A stretch of DNA of 56,067 bases from Rhizobium metallidurans. Its GTDB lineage: Bacteria > Pseudomonadota > Alphaproteobacteria > Rhizobiales > Rhizobiaceae. The stretch spans positions 1 through 56,067 of the forward strand of contig NZ_JACIDW010000022.1 in assembly GCF_014196505.1 (NCBI RefSeq). Reading direction: 5' to 3'. The first letter of the stretch is position 1; every line of letters begins with the position of its first letter. The translations under genes and the position numbers were made by a program. Shown here piece after piece: positions 1-8,200 of this stretch. The notes under the pieces were generated by a model. That model saw nothing but the letters and a program-made list of their open reading frames with translations, made no database searches and was not told the DNA's origin.

Positions 1-172
1 CCGAAGCTGAAGAACGCTACTACGCCATGCTGGACGAACCAGCCATGGCCGCATAACTCAAACCAAATGGCCTCCGGCAAACCCGGTGCGGTTCAGGCCG
101 CTGTCGCCCGTCGAGTTCGAGAAGCGGCGAAAAATCTAACCCGAGGGTGTCTATGAAACTCGGGGCTATTCA
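1..172 (+). mobile_element. Remnant ends of IS3-family insertion sequences
   Basis: Two short reading-frame tails look like the ends of IS3-type transposase OrfB genes. One ends at 56 (EAEERYYAMLDEPAMAA, stop TAA) and one ends at 139 (RPLSPVEFEKRRKI, stop TAA). The second matches the usual 'YLSPVEFE' end of IS3 OrfB proteins. The stretch from about 146 to 172 (GGTGTCTATGAAACTCGG, then GGCTATTCA) resembles an IS3 terminal inverted repeat, so the element probably stops near 172. Two different tails in 140 bp suggests one IS3 end nested in or recombined with another. The rest lies outside the window. The family call is from memory of motifs. Confidence 0.5.
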
Positions 173-174
173 AT

Positions 175-213
175 CTCCGTACAATGATCAAGACTGTTGA
201 TCATTGTACGGAG
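175..213. repeat. Perfect 17-bp inverted repeat, possible terminator
   Basis: CTCCGTACAATGATCAA (175-191) and TTGATCATTGTACGGAG (197-213) are exact reverse complements with a 5-nt loop. The repeat covers the stop codon and last residues of the immunity gene on the minus strand and lies just outside the presumed IS3 end. It could fold into a strong terminator hairpin, though no U-tract follows on either strand, or it could be a scar of the insertion. Confidence 0.6.
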
Positions 214-625
214 CTTCGCGCAATATCCTCGCGATTTCCGCTTCACGACGTATCCGCCAATCATCAGAAACGCGTCCTAAGAGCTTGAGCTGCTCCTCAA
301 ACAAACCCCGTCGAGAATCCATTGCTACTTTTCTATGGGCTGCGGAGTATTTGGAAGCTAGATCGTGAGTGATCCATGAAAATATATGATAGAGCGCATC
401 GTCGGCCGAGGCGCACTTTTTTCTCGACGATTCAACTCCGCGCTCTCTGATGACATAAAATATTTCGCCGCTGCACTTTAAGTCAATGTAAGGTGTTCCC
501 ATTCCATCGTCTTGAAATTGCAAAATGGCCTCTACATCCAACAAACCGATTCTCTCGGCAGTATATAGAAAATTATTTTCGATTTCGTTTTTCACGGTCA
601 AAGGTTTACCTATTGTATATTTCAA
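188..625 (-). CDS. Imm63-family immunity protein
   Basis: This 145-residue acidic soluble protein has the layout I associate with the Imm63 family of polymorphic-toxin immunity proteins: a GTPYIDL strand, a YVIRERGVE strand, and a C-terminal block with RRGLFEEQLKLLGRVSDDW followed by R..AEIARIL and P(Y)ND. It should neutralise a toxin made by neighbouring sibling cells. The start is a TTG at 625, because an in-frame stop lies a few codons upstream and no ATG intervenes. It overlaps the last 20 nt of the TNT toxin fragment, which marks that fragment as its original partner. The reading frame is intact although the toxin frame is broken. The C-terminal codons lie in a long inverted repeat. Confidence 0.75.
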   Translation of the reverse strand: MKYTIGKPLTVKNEIENNFLYTAERIGLLDVEAILQFQDDGMGTPYIDLKCSGEIFYVIRERGVESSRKKCASADDALYHIFSWITHDLASKYSAAHRKVAMDSRRGLFEEQLKLLGRVSDDWRIRREAEIARILREAPYNDQQS

Positions 626-1474
626 TAAAGTTTTCGTCTATCAGCTCTTGAACGCTCAGTTTTGTCTTGAACTGCATCCCTCCGTCTGGCTGATTAAACC
701 ATGAAGCACTTGGCCCCGACAGCACAGGAAGTGGTTTTAGGACGATAAGGAATGTGTAAGGTCCGTACGCCGACGAGGCTGGCAATGCGCGTTGTTCAAA
801 CGGGGTGCCGAGTGGTGCAAAAACGTACCAATGGTACTACCATATCGGTCAATCAATGTCCCCTTTTCAAGGGCAGAATTTTTCGGAACTCCGGAGAAGC
901 CGCTGCCAACGACGTGTGTGTTGATCTGCGTGACCCCGTCTGTCTGCTCTGTACCCTTGCCATAGCTAGCGTTGCCAGTGAGGCCGCCGCTAGCAAGATC
1001 TACACCGATGGCGGCACTCGTCGATTGACTGCTCGCTGATGAACTGTTCATGGTGCTCCTGCACTTCTAAGATCGATGTTGCCACCGGCCGACAAAAGAA
1101 CGTCACCGCCTTGCGCAAATTCTGGCGAGCCCGCCGCCATCTGTACGCCACGACCGGTTATGTCACCCGATTGCGCAGCCACGGCAACCGAACGACCAGC
1201 CTCGATGCTGGTGACAACTGGAATACCGGTGGAGGCGCTCCGTTCGGTCTTCGAGGCGTTGAAGCCAACTATCAAGGAGGCCGAGCCGAGGCCCGACTTC
1301 TTAATGCCGGCCCAGTCGGTTGCGCCTTGTATTTGTTCAGGGCGACGATCTTGAGGCCGGCGATAGCATTGTAGGTCTGGTAAGCGGCAAGAGCCGTGGG
1401 TGCCAGCGCGTAGTTGCCGCTGGCACCCCGCGCGGTGGTCGCAGGGCACAAATCGGAACGAGAAGGCTTGCTTC
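606..1474 (-). pseudogene. Orphan CdiA fragment with frameshifted TNT-type toxin end
   Basis: Read across frames, the minus strand encodes a piece of CdiA-like filamentous haemagglutinin followed by a toxin tip. The first part (about 1470-1300) reads ASGNYALAPTALAAYQTY. A frame change near 1295 leads to GLGSASLIVGFNASKTERSA and SIEAGRSVAVAAQSGDITG, parallel to the repeats of the full CdiA next door. A second frame change near 1050 continues as NSSSASSQSTSAAIGVDL. Next comes KGTLIDRYGSTIGTF, the start of a TNT domain. A third shift at an A-run (819-823 on the plus strand) opens APLGTPFEQRALP and, later, GGMQFKTKLSVQELI, with the stop at 606. TNT domains hydrolyse NAD+ in target cells. At least three frameshifts indicate a pseudogene or a silent recombination cassette. 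Confidence 0.75.
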
Positions 1475-1484
1475 AATCCAGCCG

Positions 1485-2267
1485 CTACAAAAAGTCCGGA
1501 CGCGGGACGTTCGGCATGTTGTCATAGGCCTTGAGAACAACGTCAAGCGGGCTCAGTTGCGCCGGCTGTTGCTCATAGACGATCTTCAGCCAGGTGGCAG
1601 CCCGTGTATACTGACCGCCTCCCAGCCATGTCGCTTCAAGATTGGCCTGCAGCATCCGGCGGCCGGCCTCGAACAATTCCGCATCATCGAACGTTCCTCG
1701 GGCATAGTGCAGGCAGAGCGCGTAGCCGTATTCCCGAGGCTTGAGCACTTTCTTCAGCGACAGCGGCTTATCCCCCAGCCAATGCTCGTACATATCGATC
1801 CCAGCCTCGAACCCGTCGGCATGCTCTCCGCTTTGGTAGGTAAATGCCAGATAGTCGTCGAGACCATGTTGGATGATTTCATGTCGCGGCCAAGGACGGC
1901 CGGGAAACCGCCATCTGGCTTCTTCGCGGATGCGGGCACCGTACCAGTTGCCCTCATCGCCCAAGCCATCCTCCAGCCAGGTCCCCATGGCTCTCGCCCA
2001 ATGAAGCGTCGTCAGATGAGCATTGGGATCGGGCCCGAACTTCTCTCCACCCACTTCCAGCACCTGATCAAGCCATCTGTTCGCATGGTGAAGCGCCGGC
2101 TCCATTTCCTTGTCGTGGCGCACCAACCACATGTTTACGATGCGTCCAATTTGACTTGCGGCAACATTTCCCATGGGACGACCAGGTTCCCATTCGGTGT
2201 CGTGGACAAACTTCAACAAAAATTCAGCCGCAACCTCACGATCTCTTACGGGATCAAACTTTGACAC
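1485..2267 (-). CDS. cdiI: Probable cognate CDI immunity protein (CdiI)
   Basis: A 260-residue protein, helix-rich, with many Trp and acidic residues, no signal peptide and no membrane segment. I do not recognise the family. It begins with GTG at 2267, 11 bp after the cdiA stop, with an AAGGAGA ribosome site overlapping that gap, so it is translated with cdiA. In CDI loci the gene directly after cdiA encodes the immunity protein that binds the CdiA C-terminal toxin in the cytoplasm, and that is the basis for this call. It is longer than most CdiI proteins I know. The HEIIQHGLDDYLAFTYQSG and LHYARGTFDDAELFEAGRR stretches suggest a helical-repeat-like fold. Cognate role inferred from position only. 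Confidence 0.6.
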   Translation of the reverse strand: MSKFDPVRDREVAAEFLLKFVHDTEWEPGRPMGNVAASQIGRIVNMWLVRHDKEMEPALHHANRWLDQVLEVGGEKFGPDPNAHLTTLHWARAMGTWLEDGLGDEGNWYGARIREEARWRFPGRPWPRHEIIQHGLDDYLAFTYQSGEHADGFEAGIDMYEHWLGDKPLSLKKVLKPREYGYALCLHYARGTFDDAELFEAGRRMLQANLEATWLGGGQYTRAATWLKIVYEQQPAQLSPLDVVLKAYDNMPNVPRPDFL

Positions 2268-2278
2268 TTTTGTCTCCT

Positions 2279-5200
2279 TCAGCAGGGATTGAAGTCGCAG
2301 AATTTCAGTGGAACCAAATTTTTGACGCTGGCCGTGCCGACGGTATTGGCGACAAATTGGCCATCGGTTAGATTTTTCATCGCCGTCTGCCTCACTTGAC
2401 TCGACAAGTTTGAACTCGAAATCGTGCGTTCAGCTTGTGCAAGCGCTTTACTTAAAGCAGTCGAACCCGGCTTAAATGTCGGCGACGACTTGTTCGGTCT
2501 GAAAGCGTTTCTGAACTTGCTGTCCCACAGGAAAACTTCTCCAGTATTGACGTCTACGGAGATGACATCCGCACCATGTGTTCCAATGGCATCGCCATAG
2601 CGGATAACCTGCTGTCCGGGCAAGTCGGCTATCTGATTGGCCAAATCAATTTCGGCATTGAAGCCATTGACATGCGAGTTGGCAATGTTCGGATTTGGCG
2701 AGGAAATCGTCTTGGGAACATAGTCGTAGCCTGCAGCTGGATCCGGTAGTTTCGGATTGAGCGACTTGCCGTTGACGGTACGCAACGGGGGAATCTTGTC
2801 CAGCGCCTGCAATACGGCCTGGCGCTCGGCCACGGATGCGATTGCGCCGAGATTGGCCGCCGTGAAGCGAACGGCAACCTCACCGCCAACGATGCCGACA
2901 GAAAGCACAACGGCGCCGATATCCATATAGCGTTGGTAGCGTTCGGCCTCTTCCTTCGAGTACCCAGCTTTCTCGAGTGAATATACAAGAGCGGTTCTTG
3001 CCTCTTCGCCGGTGAAGGATTGCTGCGCGCTGGCGACCAGCTGGTTGGCGCTGACAGCGGCGCCGATGAGGCCAAGCACACAGGCGGCTCCGGCCGTGCC
3101 GGCACAGGCGGCTGCGCCACCAACGATACCTGCGCTATCCAACAGAGCCTTGATACCGCCTTGGATCTGACTGATTTGTGTGAGCGCCTGCTTAATGGCG
3201 ACATCGGTCGGAAGCCCATTCTTGTCGGCTTCAGCCAGCTGCCGTGCTAAAATAACGTCAAGGCTGATCGCGCCCCTTGTCGCACTGAATTGCTCAAGCG
3301 TGTCGGCGTCGAACGTAAGGTCTATTGGGTTGCCTCCGGGACCTATATCAAGAAACACATCGATTCCCGCCCGATCCAGCCGGGTGGCGAATTTCAGGAG
3401 ATCCTGTTTCATCTGCTGGCAGGCGCTGGATGCGGGTGCTGCCGTACACGTGGCGATCAACACGGCGTCGTTGCGCTCCGACAGCTGTTTAAAGTCGTTG
3501 ACCTTCGCCCACAAAGCAGCGCAATCGGACTGGCACTTTTCGGCTTCCGCCAAGGCATCGGCAGCCTTGAACAAATCTTCATCGGCGAGATAGTTGTATT
3601 GATAGCTCGCCGCACCATAGGCGGCACCTTCGCCACCACCAATGGCGCCACCAATTGCCGCCATGATCGTGGCCCCGAACACGGCGCCGAGCTTCGCTCT
3701 GTCCTCCTCGCTGCCCAGTTTGGCGTCATTCATCATGCCAGCGACGAGTTCCTTGACAGCCTTGGCGAACAGTGTCGATGCGGCCCCGCCGAGAGCCCCT
3801 TTGACGGCGCCCCCGACGCCGTTGACGCCGCCGAGAAGTCCACCACCAAGTGCATGCAGGGCGGCGCGCCCCGGACCACCTTCAGCCCAGAACGCCTTTT
3901 CCTCTTCGGGGGCATTCAGCCACAGCTTGTTGGCGATATCCGCCACCAGCCCGGCCATGGTTACCTGGGCCGCCTGCAGATCGGCCTGGGTCTTGTATTG
4001 ATTCCTGAGGAGGCTCTCGAGATCAGGCAAGCCGGGCAGCGAGGTATTGGTATTGGCGGTATCGCGGCGGATCGTGCCGATATCCTGTGCCTGTTGGGCT
4101 GGATCGGTGATGGTGATGCCGATATTGCCGCCAATAGCCGCATAGGCTTTGCCGGTTTCGTTTTCGCCGGCCTTGACCGGCGGTGCGATGGACAAGCCGC
4201 CCGTGCCGAACGACCCACCATAGGTGTCGGCCTTCCAACTCGAGTTGGTGTCGATATCAGTGGCTTCGAGCGTGCCGGTGGAGAGGTGATTTCTGTCGGC
4301 AGACGCATCGCTGGAGATCACCCCGCCGACGAGGCTGGTCTTTCCATCGATGTTGATGTCGAGACCGCCAACGCCGGCACGGATGCCCGATTGTTCGGAG
4401 ACAACGGCCGCATCGCCTTTAGCATTCTGCGTCACACTGGATACGCTCGCGGCGGCGCCAACCGATGCGGAGACGTTGAGTTGCTCGGCCTTGGCCTTGA
4501 CCGTATCCACCGGGCTTTCGATCGTCAGCGAATTAGCAGCTACGGTGACGGAATTGCCCGAGACGGTGCCGCCGCGGATTGCAATGCCGTCAGCACCTAT
4601 CGCCACGTCGCCGGTGCCGCTGACAAGGCTGTTGTATTGGGTCACCGCGCTGCTGCCAGCGCCGCCTTTGCCGTAGGAGCCATCGACGAAGGTGCCTATT
4701 GTTTTGCAGCGGGTCTTGACGCTGCAATCGAAGCCGATACCGACGCCTGCGCTATAGGACGAGTTCCTGCTGTCAGTTGCGGACGTGCCGGTTGCTGCGT
4801 TCAGGTTGATTGCGCCGTTCGCGGCGCTCAGAATGATATCGCCGACCAACGGATCGGCTGACAGTACCGGTATGCCAAGCTCATCGTAGCCGGCTGCGAT
4901 CTTGGCGCCGTCGCTGGTGATCGAGCCCCTATCGGCCTCCATCGATATCGAACGGCCAGCACGGATATCTGTCACGACAGGTGCGTATGCCGTCGAGGAC
5001 GAGCTGCTTTGCTGGCGGTTGACGCCGAGGCTTACAGTGAGCGCAAAGCCGATATCGCCGGATTTCCGATATTCGTCATAGACGCTTTCGAGATTGCGCA
5101 GACCCTGATAGATGCCAAGCCCGACTATCGTGGTGTTGGTCACAGGATTCACGCCACCGCTTTCCGTCAGGCGCCCGGCTGAATTGATGATGCTTTGCGC

Positions 5201-8200
5201 AGCGCTGCCCACCTGGCTGCTGACCGCCATCGTCACGCCGGCAAAGGTTTTTTCATGCGCTTCCTGATAGTTGGTAGCGTCGTCGACGGCCAGAAGGTTG
5301 ATGTCGCCGCCGGCAAAGAGGTTGACATCGCGCTCGGCGGAGGCTTGAGCCGCCTGCAGATTGATGTTGTTGCCTGCCGAGATGTTGACATCGCGGCCGG
5401 CGGTGAGGATCGAAGTGGCGTTTGTGTCGGATCCTTGTGCCTTCTTGTCGGTGGTGTTTTGTACCCCGATGCCAACCGAGAAGCCGCCATTGCCTGCAGA
5501 GAAGGCGATGCCGAAGCCCGAACGCTTATCCTGTTCGGAGGCTGACGCGCTTTCCATACCCGGCGTGATGTTAACGTCCCGGTTTGCCGACAGATTGATG
5601 TCCTGCCCAGCCGTGATGCTGGAGCCGATCACATTGAGATCCGTGTCGCGCGCCTTAATCGTCGCGCTCGTCCCGGCGGAGAGCGCAGAGGCGACGTTGA
5701 ATTCCGAGGACTGAATCGTGTCTTTCTGCGATTTGCCCCAGAGCGAGATGAAGCCACCTCCGGAGCCGGCGAAGAGGCCGGACTTCGTGCTGCTGCTCTC
5801 GACCTGACGCTGTTCGGTTGCGCCGATGATGGAGACGTTGTCGCCCTCAACGGTGATCGCCTCGCCGGCGGTTACTGTCGAGCCGGCGATGGCGGCGCTA
5901 CCGGCCGCGTTCAGCTTGACGTTGCCCGATGCGGAGAGCTCGGAAGCGACGGTTGTTTCGTCGTAGCTGCGAAGCTGCGAGCTCTTCTTGGACAGGAAGC
6001 CCTTGCTTGAGGACGACTGCTCGAACGCCGCGCTGTCACGGCCGGATGCGATCAGCAGATCACCGCCCGTCGTGACATCGATATCGGCCTTTTTGTCGCC
6101 GTCGCCGGCCGTCAACTTCGAGGCGGAGACGATGGTATCGCCGCCGGATGCGATCGTCACACCCGCGCCGCCGCTGACCGAGGACCCGACCGACGTCTGT
6201 GTCTCGGCATGGCTCGTCGTCTGCTTTCCACCGCCGAACAGGCCACCCTTTTTCTTGTAGCTGTAGTCGGTAGTCGTGGTCTCCACGGCTTCGGCGATCG
6301 TCACATCGCCGGCCGCCTTGAGACCGAGCGTTCCGTCAGCGGCAAGCGCGCTGCCAATGACATTGAGATTGCCGCCAGCCGCGGCTGCGATCGAGCCGCC
6401 TGCCGAAATTTGAGAGCCAGTCACCGTCGTTTCGACCCTGGTGGTCGAGCTCAACCGGTCGCGCATGGTCGAGGTTGTCGTCTTCTCGGTCACGGAGACA
6501 TTGATATCGCCATTCGAGGTCAGAGCGAGATTGCCACCGGCCGCCACTTTCGAGCCGGCGATAAGGATACCGTCAGTGCCCTTGATCGACATGTTGCCGC
6601 CCGACGTGACCGAGCTGCTGACGAGCGAGACCCTGCCTGCATCGAGGTTCGTCGTGCCACCTGACCTGATGTCGCCACCCGTGGCGGCAATCGACGAGCC
6701 GGAGATGGCAACGTCACCGCTTGCCGCAATCATCCCGGATGTCGCAAGCGTACCGACATCGATGGTGACGTCCTTGCCAGCGATCACCGCGCCGGAGGAT
6801 GCCAGTTGCTCCTTGTCACCGGAGGCGAGATACAGGACGGGTGCCAGCACGCGCTCGCCGTTCACGACCTGCCATTCGTAGACGACGATGGATTGGGTGA
6901 GGCCGGCGATCTCGTCCGCTGTCAGTGACTCGCCAAGCGCGAGTTGACGCGTTCCAAGATAGTCCGCGCCATTGTCGAGCAGACGCTTTATCTGGGCAGT
7001 CGGATCCTCGCCGGTGAAGCCTGCGCCTGTCGCCTGTCTGAGTTGCTGCTCGACATACCGGTTCTCGAAATAGGCGTCGCCGAGAAATTGGATCTCCCGA
7101 TCCGGCTGGTAGCCGATCCTGCCGAGGAAATAGCTTGAGCCGTAGAATTTCGAGACATCCAGAAAGGCCGCGCGGGTCTCGAACAGGAACGTCTGGCCAG
7201 GAACGGTGCCCCCGAACCCACCGGATTGAGGAGAGGCAACAGAGCCAAGCGTGAATAGGGCGCCGCCGGCTGTCACGCCCGCCAACAGTGTCGTCGGGTT
7301 GTTCGACGGCGTTGATGCGCCGACGGCGACACGGTCGGCGATCGTCCCGGCAAGCGCGCTGTTGTTGACGGCGGCAAAGCCGTTGATGCTGAGCGCTCCA
7401 CCAGACAGGATCGTCGCGGGCACACCGCCGATCGCTTCGACGCTCTCGACCGTCGTGCCGGCATAGAGATCCTTCGACGCGTCGCGTGTGCCGAAGGGGT
7501 TATCCACCAATGTGCGAACGAATTCACGCACATTGGTGCTATCTCCGCCACGAGAATATTCCACCCATCGCGCGTAAACGAAGTCCGGATAGTATCGACA
7601 ACCGGCCGGGTTGGTGCACGACAGTGACGTCGTGCGCTGCAACTGAATACCAGAATTAGTCAGCGTGCCGGTGCCAGAAAGCGTTATCTGCTTGCCGGCT
7701 TCGATCGTGCTATAGGAATTGGTGAGATCAACGGTATCTATTGCCAGTATGTTGCCGGCCTTGATCAGTGCCGCTTGGCTTCCATACGAGGCAACCTGGT
7801 CCACAAGGAAATTGCGATAGACGCGGTTCTCTACCCCTTGCACGACATAGAATTTGCCATTGTATTCGACAGCATTGTCGTTCGGCGAACAAGGCGTGCA
7901 GATCTCCCCCTCTAGGCCATCATAAGCGGTGATCGGCGTGTTGGAGACCAACTGGGTTATGACGGTAGGGGCGACGGTCTTCTCGTTGCGCAGGTTCGCC
8001 GTGGTGATCGTCATGTTCCGGTTCGAATTGATCAGCCCGGATCGGTTGACGGTGGCGGCATTGCGCGCGCCGTCAGCGCTGCCGGCGATCACCAGATCGC
8101 GACCGGCGACGATCGCCCCCTGATCGTTCGCAAGTACGCCGCCGACGAAGAGCGCCGCATCATTGCCGGCATAGACCAGCCCGCTTGCGGCATTGGTCAG

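Noticed and set aside
1320..2264. A 314-codon plus-strand open frame opposite cdiI
   Set aside because: It is the mirror frame of the cdiI gene, with low-complexity Arg/Gln/Leu composition and no family motif; cdiI has a better ribosome site and context.
3290..4861. A 523-codon plus-strand open frame opposite cdiA
   Set aside because: Antisense shadow of the repetitive GC-rich cdiA sequence; composition is Arg/Gly/Ala-rich and without domains.
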